Source: a virus
Length of the DNA stretch: 43,004 nucleotides
Virus record (IMG/VR): IMGVR_UViG_3300025311_000367
Span: 1-43,004 of that record
Direction: 5' to 3' (one strand)
Made by a program: the position numbers and the translations under genes. How positions within the stretch are numbered: the stretch's first letter is position 1; each line of letters opens with the position of its first letter. This document shows positions 24,691 through 32,238 of this stretch, in pieces. The notes below the pieces were generated by a model. That model saw only the letters and a program-made list of their open reading frames with translations, searched no databases and was not told the DNA's origin.

Positions 24691-24920
24691 CTTTGAAGAG
24701 ATGCCCCTTTCGGGGCGGTGACCGGAGCAGGGACCGGTCGGGGTGCACAGCACGTGCGAGGTGTTTGTTGCTGACGCAGCAATCAAACCTGGCTGCTTTG
24801 TACCCCTTGACATGCAACGCCAGCAACCGGGAAAAATCAGCACCGTGTGCGAACCCTGCGCGAACCGATAACGAACAGGGTTGAACCCTGTTCACGACAA
24901 CACGCGCCGACGAACGGTAG
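24691..24920. promoter_or_regulatory. Late regulatory gap between Q-like gene and holins
   Basis: No convincing gene. It contains GACCGG-N8-CCGGTC (about 24720-24739), a near-perfect 21-bp palindrome GAACAGGGTT-G-AACCCTGTTC (24873-24893) and a related half site GAACCCTG at 24851. In lambdoid phages the late promoter and its Q binding site lie in this position, so the palindrome is a candidate operator. I could not identify a clear leftward -35/-10 pair. Confidence 0.4.
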
Positions 24921-25463
24921 TTAGGACGCATCCTTCAGCAACCACCGCGCCACTCGCCGCTCCAGCACCCGCTGCTCAACCCGCGACACCTTAGCCGCCT
25001 GGCGCACCCGCTCAACCCGCGCCACATTGGCCGGCAACTGCTGCTCAGCCTGGCCTAACCCAGCGACCACGCCTGGCAGCACCTCAGCCAGGGCAACGTG
25101 CAGCGCATCCACCCGGGTGCGATACGTGCGCACCGACACGCCCAACCGCCTCGCCTGCTCCACCACCAGCAGCGGCCGGGGCTGGCAGTAACGCACCAGC
25201 GCCAGCTGCACCATTGTGCGGCCAACTGTGCCCAGGCCCGGCGGCACATCCAAAGCCAAGCCATGCAGGGCTTTGTCCACCGCCTGCGCCGCACGGCTCA
25301 TCGCAACCCAGCACTCCACCGTCGACAAACACCGGCTGCCGCCCTGCCCGCTTGGCGCGTCCTCATCCATCCGGCCAAGCGGTGAGGCAATGCTCACATC
25401 GATAGCAGGGCTCACCGCCTCACGGCCCCAGGCGCAAAGCAGCACCTCAATTGCCTTAATCAT
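24921..25463 (-). CDS. Q-like late gene regulator (putative antiterminator)
   Basis: 180 aa from ATG 25463, preceded by a G-rich tract. MIKAIEVLLCAWGREAV at the N-terminus and a C-terminal helix-turn-helix-like part (LLVVEQARRLGVSVRTYRTRVDALHVALAEVLPG) resemble antitermination/late regulators of Pseudomonas phages. Located directly upstream of the late operon whose first element is a terminator, as expected for a Q factor. Translation coupled to the upstream ORF by ATGA. Could instead be a sigma-like activator. Confidence 0.6.
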   Translation of the reverse strand: MIKAIEVLLCAWGREAVSPAIDVSIASPLGRMDEDAPSGQGGSRCLSTVECWVAMSRAAQAVDKALHGLALDVPPGLGTVGRTMVQLALVRYCQPRPLLVVEQARRLGVSVRTYRTRVDALHVALAEVLPGVVAGLGQAEQQLPANVARVERVRQAAKVSRVEQRVLERRVARWLLKDAS

Positions 25464-25807
25464 CGCAACACCCCCGCTATCAACAGCAACCCAACACAAA
25501 ACGGCCAACCCAACACAAACCCAACACACTTAAAACCCTTATAAATCAACATCTTCAAGATATCTGCGTTGGGTGTGTTGGGTGTGTTGGGTTTTTCAGT
25601 CCTCGCGTAGAGTTTTTTTATCCGTTGCGCTGTTGTTTCTTCGGTTCCTTCGCAAATGCATGCGCATGCGTGCGCGCGCGTACAAACCCAACACACCCAA
25701 CACACACCAAGCAAAGCCCCGCCATTGACGGCCTGAACCTGTGTCGGGTTGGCAAAACCTACCCAACACAACCCAGCACAACCCAACACACTTTTAGCCG
25801 CATTCAT
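25460..25807 (-). CDS. Repeat-rich Cys/Trp/Val hypothetical protein
   Basis: 115 aa, no family recognised. Composition is odd: SVLGCAGLCWVGF, LLGVCWVCWVCTRAHACACIC, NTPNTPN and CVGFVLGWPFCVGLLL, produced by DNA repeats of CCCAACACA on both strands. Evidence that it is a gene is the ATGA overlap at both ends: its start (25807) overlaps the primase stop and its stop (25460) overlaps the start of the Q-like gene. I have a recollection of similar ORFs after primases in Pseudomonas prophages. It could instead be a passive spacer that keeps a DNA element in frame. Confidence 0.5.
   Translation of the reverse strand: MNAAKSVLGCAGLCWVGFANPTQVQAVNGGALLGVCWVCWVCTRAHACACICEGTEETTAQRIKKLYARTEKPNTPNTPNADILKMLIYKGFKCVGFVLGWPFCVGLLLIAGVLR
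25487..25795. repeat. Cluster of CCCAACACA repeats with a Z-DNA-prone tract
   Basis: Perfect CCCAACACA at 25490, 25509, 25520, 25687, 25696, 25762 and 25782, a one-base variant at 25772, and two inverted copies (TGTGTTGGG) at 25574 and 25583. Between them, 25656-25684 is 29 nt of strictly alternating purine-pyrimidine. The pattern resembles iterons of a replication origin, next to the primase-helicase gene, or a long stem-forming RNA. Confidence 0.6.
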
Positions 25808-28581
25808 GCTGCCACCGCCTTGACGTGATCCCACGCGCCAACGTTCCAGCCCGCAGCACGCGCCGAGTCGCGCCACTTTTCGACCATCCTGCCCAACTGG
25901 GCTGCATTCAAGGATGGGGCCGGGGAAGGCTCAAGGTCAGCCGGGAAGAAGAACGCCCCAAAGCGCCGGCTAGTGCCCTCGTTCCAGGGAATGCTGCGCG
26001 TCTTCTCAACCTCCGCACTCACAAACAGGCTGAACTTCGTGTGGCTCAGCGCATGTTCCTTGTTGCGCTGGCACCACTCGGTAAACAACGCATACAGATC
26101 AGTGCTCAAGCAGCCGCCCCATAAACAAGGGCCCAGCTCGCCCACCCTCCACAAATGCACAAAGGTCTGCCAAGCCGCCCGGCTCAGCGCCACCAGCCGC
26201 TCCCGCGCATCAGTCTTCGGCGGCCTGGTGCGCTGGTCGAACTCGCCCAGGTCAACCGCCAGCAGCCAGCCATACAGCGCCGCCACCCCGCCATTACGCA
26301 ACTCCGCACCTATGGCCTTCTGCCGTTCGGCCGGCAGCGTCTCGAGCGGCCACATCACCAGCATCCGCCGGTCACTCTCACTGATAGGCCACGGCAGGAT
26401 TTCGTTCGAAAGAAACACCGCATTCATATGGTTGGCTTCCTCCCAACCATTGATGAATTTGCTCTCCATCCGCACCGTCTTGCCCGTGATCAGATGCTTG
26501 ATCTTGCCCACCTGGTTGTAACGCTGGTCACGGCTCACAACCTCCTCGAACACCGACCATAGCTTGCGGCTCTGCCACGCGTTGAAGTTGCTCTCCAGCT
26601 GCGTCTGCCCAACCGTTGCCGCGTACTGGCCGTAAAGCGCGCCCAGCGCATCCGCAAACAGCAGGCTCTTACCCGAGCCCTCCATAATCGAATGCATCAG
26701 CACCGCGGTATCCATCTTCGCGCCCGGGTGCTGCAACGGGTACGCCAACCAGCGCACCAACCAATCCCGCGACGCCTCATCATGGTTGCAGAGGAAGCTG
26801 ATCAGCCACACCAGGTTCTCGCAGGCAGCGTCATCGCGCACCGGCTCGAGGGGCAGGCCGTCATAGGTGTTGATGTAAACGCTGGGGTCTTTCGTCATCG
26901 TCGGATCGAAAACAATGTGGTCAACATCCACCACCCGCCGTTCGGCGCTGTTCAGCCACAGCGCATAGGCATCGCCCAGCGCCATCTTTACCGCGCCCTC
27001 GGGCACGCGCCGCTTCTTCTGTCGGTCCCACACATCCTTGGTCCCATCGATATACACATACCGCTCAACCGGCGGCATGCCCAACGCCCCGCCCTTCTTG
27101 CCGGTCAGGCGCTTGGCCTGCTGGATATCGCGCACCTGGTCGGCGCTCACCGTCCGCCGCGTGTCATCGATCAACGCCAGCCATTCCTTCGCCAGTGGCT
27201 TACCCACCAGGGCCTCAAACGCCGCCTTCTTCATCAGCAGGCCTTTATCGATATCCCACACCTGCGTAGTGCCTTCCACCAACGCATAGCGCCTTACCAC
27301 CTGGGCAAGCGTCAGCGCCTCCCCCGCCCCCCCGGTAGTGCTGGCCGCGGAATTTTCGGCGGCGCAGTCATCAGATGGGGCGCGGGGAAGATCACCAGAG
27401 ATAAGAGCGTCAAGCTCCTCGAGCGCTACCCGCATATCAGACTTAGGCTTGCCCGTCGGCTCCAGCAGCAAAGCCGCCAGCAACTGCTCGCGCACTGCGT
27501 CCAGCCCCTGGGCAACATGCATGTCATTCCAATCCTTGCCATCAGCCCCCTGCGGAAATACCGCCACGCCAGCGCACTGCTGCGCTGCCTGCTCGGCTTT
27601 GGTCCGGCCTGGGTTGCCTGGCTTGGTCGGGTCATCATCACCACACAGCACCAACCGCGCTGCCGGATAAAGCCCGCGCAACGCAGCGGCAACCTTCGGC
27701 AAGTTGCCCGAATCAATACCCGCCACCATCGCCCAGCCCGTTGCCATCTGGCAGCTCGCCGCCGTGGCATAGCCCTCGGCCAGGCCAATCACCCCAACCT
27801 GGGCTAGCTCTGCATCACTCAACCGAGCCAGCACATGAAAACAGCCGCTTTTGCGGCCGTACTTCGGGAACAGCTTCTTGCCGGTGCTGCTCACCTGCTG
27901 CAGGCTGTGCAGCCGCCCGGCCTCATCGAGCAGGGGCATAACCATATCGCCGCGGCGCAACACCAGCATCGACAAATGCGCCGGGCGCGGGCTGGGCACA
28001 CTCTTCAAATACCGCTGCGCATCCTCACCCACCCACAGCTGACAGCGCTCGGCCTGGTCATCAATCTCCAGCACAACCGTGTGGCGCATAAAGCCAATAC
28101 CAAAAGCGCCCACCTGTTTTTTATCCAGGTAGGCGCTCTTGCCTTCGGTCGTAGTGTGCTGCGCCCAAATAACCGCGCACTCAGTGGCAACCTTGGCCCG
28201 CATGCGCTCGAGCAACGCTTCGTCGGCCTCTACTTCAGCCTGCCTGGCAATGCGCCTGGCTTCGTGCTCACGGGCAAAGCGCCGCTTATCCTCGGCAGAC
28301 AGCTCGGTTTTATCCGGCGTCCAACCGTTATCCATCGCCAGCTTAATCACCGTGCCCAGCCCGGTACCGGCCTTGCGAAAGCTCTTCCACACCGCCTTCG
28401 CATCACTCAGCTTGTACCCGGTACCGGACTGGCTCCAGGTGTCCCAAGCATCCCAACCGCTGGTACCAAACTCGGCCTTGATGCCCATACCAACCTGCAC
28501 CCAGATTTCGCGGTCCGTCGCCGGGATGAAGCGCAGTAGTACCCGCAGGTCTTCAAGTGAAACAGAGATCTGCTCAGCCAC
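25804..28581 (-). CDS. Primase-helicase (PriCT-2, TOPRIM, D5-like helicase)
   Basis: 925 aa, GTG start 28581 with GGGAG 7 nt upstream. Residues 10-80 match PriCT_2 (FIPATDREIWVQVGMGIKAEFG, WSQSGTGYKLSDAKAVWKSF). TOPRIM part at 262-350 with Glu269 (GLAEGYATAA) and the acidic CGDDD at 313-317. C-terminal SF3/D5-like ATPase with Walker A-type MEGSGKSLL near 633 and WSVFEEV as the acidic strand. Makes primers and unwinds phage DNA at replication. Overlaps the DksA-like gene by 8 bp. Confidence 0.88.
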   Translation of the reverse strand: MAEQISVSLEDLRVLLRFIPATDREIWVQVGMGIKAEFGTSGWDAWDTWSQSGTGYKLSDAKAVWKSFRKAGTGLGTVIKLAMDNGWTPDKTELSAEDKRRFAREHEARRIARQAEVEADEALLERMRAKVATECAVIWAQHTTTEGKSAYLDKKQVGAFGIGFMRHTVVLEIDDQAERCQLWVGEDAQRYLKSVPSPRPAHLSMLVLRRGDMVMPLLDEAGRLHSLQQVSSTGKKLFPKYGRKSGCFHVLARLSDAELAQVGVIGLAEGYATAASCQMATGWAMVAGIDSGNLPKVAAALRGLYPAARLVLCGDDDPTKPGNPGRTKAEQAAQQCAGVAVFPQGADGKDWNDMHVAQGLDAVREQLLAALLLEPTGKPKSDMRVALEELDALISGDLPRAPSDDCAAENSAASTTGGAGEALTLAQVVRRYALVEGTTQVWDIDKGLLMKKAAFEALVGKPLAKEWLALIDDTRRTVSADQVRDIQQAKRLTGKKGGALGMPPVERYVYIDGTKDVWDRQKKRRVPEGAVKMALGDAYALWLNSAERRVVDVDHIVFDPTMTKDPSVYINTYDGLPLEPVRDDAACENLVWLISFLCNHDEASRDWLVRWLAYPLQHPGAKMDTAVLMHSIMEGSGKSLLFADALGALYGQYAATVGQTQLESNFNAWQSRKLWSVFEEVVSRDQRYNQVGKIKHLITGKTVRMESKFINGWEEANHMNAVFLSNEILPWPISESDRRMLVMWPLETLPAERQKAIGAELRNGGVAALYGWLLAVDLGEFDQRTRPPKTDARERLVALSRAAWQTFVHLWRVGELGPCLWGGCLSTDLYALFTEWCQRNKEHALSHTKFSLFVSAEVEKTRSIPWNEGTSRRFGAFFFPADLEPSPAPSLNAAQLGRMVEKWRDSARAAGWNVGAWDHVKAVAA

Positions 28582-28786
28582 GTTTCAACTCCCGCAACTG
28601 CTGGCAATCAATGCAGCACTGGCAACCCAGTACCGCAACGCGGCGCGCCGCAGGTATTGCCTCACCGCAGCTGTCACACCACTCGGCGCTGGTGGCCTGG
28701 CCACCCGCGCGGCGCTGGTGTTGCGCCAGGGCCTGCTGCAGCAGGTGCTCGGCATGGTCGTTGGCGTTATCAATGATGTCAGCCAT
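28574..28786 (-). CDS. TraR/DksA-family C4 zinc finger protein
   Basis: 70 aa: an N-terminal helix (NANDHAEHLLQQALAQHQRR) and a four-Cys zinc finger CDSCGEAIPAARR...CQCCIDCQ. This is the short TraR/DksA type, which binds the secondary channel of RNA polymerase and alters promoter use without ppGpp. Probably helps shift host transcription. Overlaps the CII-like gene (8 bp) and the primase start. Confidence 0.85.
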   Translation of the reverse strand: MADIIDNANDHAEHLLQQALAQHQRRAGGQATSAEWCDSCGEAIPAARRVAVLGCQCCIDCQQLRELKRG

Positions 28787-29267
28787 GGGTGCGGCCCTCC
28801 ATCGCCTGGCGCGCGCCGGCCATAATGCCCAGCAGCTTGCCGATCAACTCATAACCATGCGCCTCCAGCTCAGCCACCTCGGCACGCTCCCAGCGGCTGT
28901 CGGCGGCACCGCTGGCCAAGCTGGCAACAAACTCACCCTCTTTCGCCAGCAGCACGCCCAGCGCCTGCATCGCATCGCGCGTGGCCGGTACCGGCACCGG
29001 CTGATAACTCACCACCCCATACACCTGCTCGAACCAGGCACGCACGGCCGGGCCACGCACAAGCTCTACAACGCGCGAGAGGTCGTCTGGTCTCAAATGG
29101 TGGTCAGGGTAGGCACCCGAAAGGCGCTTTTGAAACGGGCCATACGGCTCGCCAAGGATCGCGCAAACGGCCTTATGGCCGCCACGGAACTCCCGGCAAT
29201 CATTGTCGATTGCCACATCCAGCGGCACCGAAGGGCCGCCCGTATCTACATCGTGCAAATGCGTCAT
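28779..29267 (-). CDS. Phage regulatory protein, CII/CP76 type
   Basis: 162 aa from ATG 29267 with AGGA upstream. HKAVCAILGEPYGPFQKRLSGAYPDHHLRPDDLSRVVELV is the helix-turn-helix core of the phage regulatory CII (Phage_CP76) family, followed by a helical C-terminus that should oligomerise. Acts as a transcriptional activator in the lysis-lysogeny decision by family knowledge; its DNA target is not evident. Confidence 0.75.
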   Translation of the reverse strand: MTHLHDVDTGGPSVPLDVAIDNDCREFRGGHKAVCAILGEPYGPFQKRLSGAYPDHHLRPDDLSRVVELVRGPAVRAWFEQVYGVVSYQPVPVPATRDAMQALGVLLAKEGEFVASLASGAADSRWERAEVAELEAHGYELIGKLLGIMAGARQAMEGRTHG

Positions 29268-29285
29268 GGTAGTAAATCCTGCCAA

Positions 29286-29625
29286 CTACCATAGCCATGG
29301 GCAGGGCTGCGCCCTATCCTATGTCTACAGCAGCCGCCAAACCCCTGATACGTGCTGTGTCCCTGGGGTGAGGCGTTGTTGAGGAAATCAGGGGTGGTAC
29401 CCGTTTTCCGGACCGCCGCGACCAGGGCTGAATCTTTTGCGAGTGAACGCCCTGTGTCCCGGCCTCTATTGCACCTGCCGCCGAGGCGTCAGGTTTGTTG
29501 CTCTTGGGCTACTTGCCCTGCGCCGGCCCGATGGCGCTGGTAAGGCTCTCGGGCCGGCCCGCTGCTACTTTTATCTGCTGTGACCGCAGCGGGTGTTGCT
29601 CTATCAAGGAACGATCGTAATGCCT
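29286..29625. other. Structured noncoding region between cro and cII
   Basis: About 340 bp with no supportable gene. It holds three inverted repeats: ACCCCTGAT / ATCAGGGGT (29341-29349, 29387-29395), a perfect 10-bp GCCGGCCCGA / TCGGGCCGGC (29522-29531, 29549-29558) and CCCGCTGC / GCAGCGGG (29558-29565, 29586-29593). No poly-U follows. It may be a leftward attenuator (tR1-like) or a structured RNA. Confidence 0.45.
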
Positions 29626-29778
29626 TCAACCGCCCCCGCTGTCCTGCGGCCCGCTCACGCCGGCCTCTACCTCCCCCCGCAAGCCTTGCACCACACCGAG
29701 CAAGGTAATCAACATCTGCTCGGCCAGCGCCAGGCGCTGTTCCAGGCTGAGCGCCGCAGCGTCAACCTGTTCAACCAT
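29626..29778 (-). CDS. Small hypothetical protein downstream of cro
   Basis: 50 aa from ATG 29778 (G-rich tract upstream); an ATG at 29802, 5 bp after the cro stop, would add MHRGGPAA. Sequence MVEQVDAAALSLEQRLALAE followed by QMLITLLGVVQGLRGEVEAG is one long amphipathic helix, then a Gly-rich tail. No family recognised. Position in the cro transcript argues for a real gene; the evidence is modest. Confidence 0.45.
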   Translation of the reverse strand: MVEQVDAAALSLEQRLALAEQMLITLLGVVQGLRGEVEAGVSGPQDSGGG

Positions 29779-29807
29779 TGCAGCCGGCCCGCCCCTGTGC
29801 ATCCAGC

Positions 29808-30056
29808 TCAGGCCGCTTGCTTTGATGCCGCGCTGCCAGGCTGGCCGCGCAGGTACTGCCAATCGATATCAGGGCGCAGCGCTTCACAGGTAACAGCAGC
29901 CATCGTTTCTCGATCAATGCAAACAGCCAGGCCAGCGCTCGCCCTTCGATTGCCATAGGCAACCTGTTTGATCTGCCCAACTGATGTTTGGCAGCGCGCC
30001 GCCAAGCTCTCTAGGGCCTCCTTATCAAGATCCTTAATGTATGCATGCAAATTCAT
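29808..30056 (-). CDS. Cro-like / YdaS-type helix-turn-helix regulator
   Basis: 82 aa from ATG 30056 with a perfect GGAGGT site. MNLHAYIKDLDKEALESLAARCQTSVGQIKQVAYGNRRASAGLAVCIDRET is a compact HTH in which the recognition helix follows TSVGQIKQ. Such YdaS/Cro proteins bind the cI-cro operator and favour lytic growth. Divergent from cI across a 97-bp operator region. Confidence 0.8.
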   Translation of the reverse strand: MNLHAYIKDLDKEALESLAARCQTSVGQIKQVAYGNRRASAGLAVCIDRETMAAVTCEALRPDIDWQYLRGQPGSAASKQAA

Positions 30057-30076
30057 ATGCACCTCCAGTTGCGCCG

Positions 30077-30105
30077 AGATTAGCAACTGCTAACCGCTAC
30101 CGCAA
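30077..30105 (-). promoter_or_regulatory. Leftward cro promoter with repressor operator
   Basis: On the minus strand: -35 TTGCGG (30100-30105), 17-bp spacer, -10 TAATCT (30077-30082). The operator TTAGCAACTGCTAA (30080-30093; arms TTAGCA/TGCTAA, 2-nt gap) covers the -10 and spacer. A weaker copy is at 30105-30118 and a half site TGCTAA at 30128-30133, so up to three operators line the cI-cro gap. Confidence 0.65.
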
Positions 30106-30153
30106 TAGCAAAGCGTAATTTACTGTTTGCTAACTGGAGGCCACCATTCGGCT

Positions 30154-30816
30154 ATGGACATAAACCAGCTACGCATAGATGCCTTGAAACGCCTGATCGG
30201 CGGCCGAAAGACGAAAGACTTCGCCGATCAGCACGACCTCGACGCTTCTTATCTATCCCAGTTGCTCAACGGCCACAGGCCCATGGGCGAGAAAGCGGCG
30301 CGCAACCTAGAAGCAAAAGCAGGCCTGCCTGCCGGCTATCTAACAGCCCCATCAGCGGCTGGCGAACTAGCTACCCATGCAATTGCAGAAACCAGGCTAG
30401 AGCCAGGCCCCGACCTGACCCGTCCATTCAACCGGACAAAAATTCTAGGGATAGCTCAATTGGGCCCAGAAGGATATTGGGATGCCCTGGCCGTCGCAGA
30501 CGGCTGGCTCGATGTACCCACCACAGATCCGGACGCCTATTCTCTGCGCGTGAAAGGCGACTCTATGGCCCCAGCCATCCGCAGCGGCTGGGTGGTGTGG
30601 TGCGAGCCCAACCACCAGCTAATCCCCGGTGAGTACGTGATGGTGCGCTGCGTAGATGGCCAGAGCATGGTCAAGGAACTGCTCTACGAGAACGCCGAAG
30701 AAGTCAGCCTGATGGCCGTGAACGATGGCTATGGCCGGCTGACTATTACCCGCAGCGATATCGAACAGATCCACTACGTGGGCGGCATCGTGCCACCCAG
30801 CAAGATCAAGTACTAA
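30154..30816 (+). CDS. CI-like repressor with S24 peptidase domain
   Basis: 220 aa from ATG 30154. HTH at about 18-60 (TKDFADQHDLDASYLSQLLNGHRPMGEKAARNLE). C-terminal LexA/S24 fold: VKGDSMAP with nucleophile Ser137 and GQSMVKEL with Lys174, the Ser-Lys dyad of RecA-stimulated autocleavage. Maintains lysogeny by binding the TTAGCA-NN-TGCTAA sites on both sides of the gene and should be inactivated in the SOS response. Confidence 0.9.
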   Translation: MDINQLRIDALKRLIGGRKTKDFADQHDLDASYLSQLLNGHRPMGEKAARNLEAKAGLPAGYLTAPSAAGELATHAIAETRLEPGPDLTRPFNRTKILGIAQLGPEGYWDALAVADGWLDVPTTDPDAYSLRVKGDSMAPAIRSGWVVWCEPNHQLIPGEYVMVRCVDGQSMVKELLYENAEEVSLMAVNDGYGRLTITRSDIEQIHYVGGIVPPSKIKY

Positions 30817-30828
30817 AGGCTGAGCAAA

Positions 30829-31056
30829 ATGGACGACAGCAAGAGGCTGGAAAAAATACTAGCCGGGATAATCAAGCTTGGGATATCCCAGACTAAGGCC
30901 ATAATGCACATCACCGCAGCCGTAGACGGCACGCCGAGCGCCAGCCCGGAGCTGAGGAAGGAGGTAGCTCTGGCCAGGGCAGAAATCGACAACATGATTG
31001 AATCAATCGACCGCCTAGCAAAACAGTATTCCGGCGAAGGTGACGCCAATGAGTGA
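30829..31056 (+). CDS. Hypothetical protein, lysogeny operon
   Basis: 75 aa: MDDSKRLEKILAGIIKLGIS with two short helices rich in Lys/Glu/Ile and no membrane segment. Starts 12 bp after the cI stop and overlaps the next gene, so it should be made from the same transcript in the lysogen. No family recognised. Genes in this position often serve immunity or superinfection exclusion. Confidence 0.65.
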   Translation: MDDSKRLEKILAGIIKLGISQTKAIMHITAAVDGTPSASPELRKEVALARAEIDNMIESIDRLAKQYSGEGDANE

Positions 31057-31363
31057 GAATGTTGACCTGCGCTTACTCCAGCGCCAAGTGGTCGAACTTA
31101 AGGCCGAAAGTGACAGACTAAAGAAAGGCAGTGATACTGGTAACGGTAACCCACCTGGAGGTGACAACGTGGAAGCCCGCGTAGCCCGGCTAGAAACACA
31201 TATCGAATACATTCGCCGCGACCTTGATGAGGTAATGGTGGATGTAAAATCGATCAAGAGCCGCTTGGCATACCTGGCAGGCGCAGGCTTTGTTCTGCTC
31301 GCCATTTTTGCCTGGGTGGCTAACAACCGCTTCGATCAAGTGCTCGACCTACTCGCCAAGTAA
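31049..31363 (+). CDS. XhlA-like coiled-coil membrane protein
   Basis: 104 aa from ATG 31049 (GAAGG upstream). Coiled coil over residues 1-75 (RLETHIEYIRRDLDEVMVDVKSIKSRLAYL) and a single C-terminal membrane segment (LAGAGFVLLAIFAWVANN): the XhlA (hemolysin-like) topology. Last gene of the cI transcript, before a strong terminator. Location in the lysogenic operon rather than the lysis cassette suggests superinfection exclusion rather than holin support; this is inference. Confidence 0.7.
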   Translation: MSENVDLRLLQRQVVELKAESDRLKKGSDTGNGNPPGGDNVEARVARLETHIEYIRRDLDEVMVDVKSIKSRLAYLAGAGFVLLAIFAWVANNRFDQVLDLLAK

Positions 31364-31378
31364 ACCGAAAAATTCAAG

Positions 31379-31402
31379 AACCCCGCCAAACGCGGGGTTT
31401 TT
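31379..31402 (+). terminator. Rightward intrinsic terminator after the cI operon
   Basis: AACCCCGC (31379-31386), loop CAAAC, GCGGGGTT (31392-31399), followed by TTT. Ends the cI transcript ahead of the rightward early promoter. Confidence 0.9.
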
Positions 31403-31422
31403 ATTGCCCGCCTAACAATTAT

Positions 31423-31464
31423 TTAGCATCTGCTATTGCATAAATAATTAGCGCTTGCTAATTT
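31423..31464 (+). promoter_or_regulatory. Early rightward promoter with two repressor operators
   Basis: -35 TTGCAT (31436-31441), 17-bp spacer, -10 TAATTT (31459-31464). Two operators overlap it: TTAGCATCTGCTAT (31423-31436) and TTAGCGCTTGCTAA (31448-31461), 25 bp apart, of the same TTAGCA-NN-TGCTAA type as in front of cro. It drives the 31501-41159 operon, including the DGR, and should be silent in the lysogen. Confidence 0.75.
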
Positions 31465-31500
31465 GCATCCGTACCCCTCACCAAGGTCACGGAGCAACCC

Positions 31501-31698
31501 ATGGACACAGCACAGCACGCAACACCCCGCTGCCCGGTGTATCTGCACCCGGCATCCGCCTCTAACCCTGCCACAGTTCGCAGCATCCAGCAGGCCACCG
31601 GCCAGCTGGTGGTCATCACCTGCGGCCGCACCCTACTCAAGCCAGCAACCACCCCCGCCGATCCGTTCGGCCCCCGGGATGGAGGGGCGGCAGCATGA
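31501..31698 (+). CDS. Small hypothetical early protein
   Basis: 65 aa: MDTAQHATPRCPVYLHPASAS, then a beta-like stretch TGQLVVITCGRTLLKP and a Gly/Asp tail. Ribosome site GGAG 6 nt upstream, stop overlaps the next start (ATGA). First gene after the early promoter. No family recognised. Confidence 0.7.
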   Translation: MDTAQHATPRCPVYLHPASASNPATVRSIQQATGQLVVITCGRTLLKPATTPADPFGPRDGGAAA

Positions 31699-32228
31699 GC
31701 GGCTACGCAATCCATCTCGCCAAGCAAGAGCTGCTCAACCATATGCTGCAAGTGGGTGGCAGAGCCGCCGTGCACCTGCACAGCCCGGAGCAGGTGATTG
31801 AGGCCTCGTTCGAAATCGAACTGACCGACACCCACGCCCGCTGCACTGTTGAGCTGGGCGGCCACACCGGCCAGCTCACCCTGCGCCGCACCGACCGCGC
31901 CAACCACCTGCACCTGCGCGATTTCATCCAGGACATGGCCAACGGCCGGCACGAAAACGCAGCCCTGGCCCCGGCCCATGCCACAACCGCAGGGCCGGCG
32001 GAAAAGCCCGCTCTGTGCGACGAAGATGAAAGCACCCTGCGCCTTATCTGCCGCCACGGCGGTGGCCGCAAGCTGGCGTGCCAGGCGCAGGTCAGCGTGC
32101 ATATCGCCGGCAGCTACCATGCGCTGCTGAGCCTGGACAGCGCCACTGAACACCTGACGGCAGCCAGCGCTGGCTTGCTCTACGCCTGCCTGGCAGGCCG
32201 CATCGAGCATCTGCTCGAGCACGCCTGA
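31695..32228 (+). CDS. Hypothetical early protein (177 aa)
   Basis: MSGYAIHLAKQELLNHMLQV, a mixed alpha/beta first half (FEIELTDTHARCTVELGGHTGQLTLRR) and a Cys/His-containing second half (ALCDEDESTLRLICRHGGG). No diagnostic motif. Coupled to its upstream neighbour by ATGA; the next gene starts 10 bp downstream. Function unknown. Confidence 0.7.
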   Translation: MSGYAIHLAKQELLNHMLQVGGRAAVHLHSPEQVIEASFEIELTDTHARCTVELGGHTGQLTLRRTDRANHLHLRDFIQDMANGRHENAALAPAHATTAGPAEKPALCDEDESTLRLICRHGGGRKLACQAQVSVHIAGSYHALLSLDSATEHLTAASAGLLYACLAGRIEHLLEHA

Positions 32229-32238
32229 GGCCACGCCC

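Noticed and set aside
24635-24931. Minus-strand ORF of 98 codons between the Q-like gene and holin
   Set aside because: It reads through a terminator, a palindrome and the holin start, and the sequence looks like a translation of regulatory DNA.
25487-25795. Repeat cluster considered as a CRISPR array
   Set aside because: Repeats are only 9 bp, irregularly spaced, in both orientations, with no constant spacer length and no cas genes.
29620-29958. Plus-strand ORF with AAGGA before ATG 29620
   Set aside because: Antisense to cro and the small gene behind it; protein is low-complexity without family resemblance. The ribosome-like site is probably chance, though a small plus-strand transcript cannot be ruled out.
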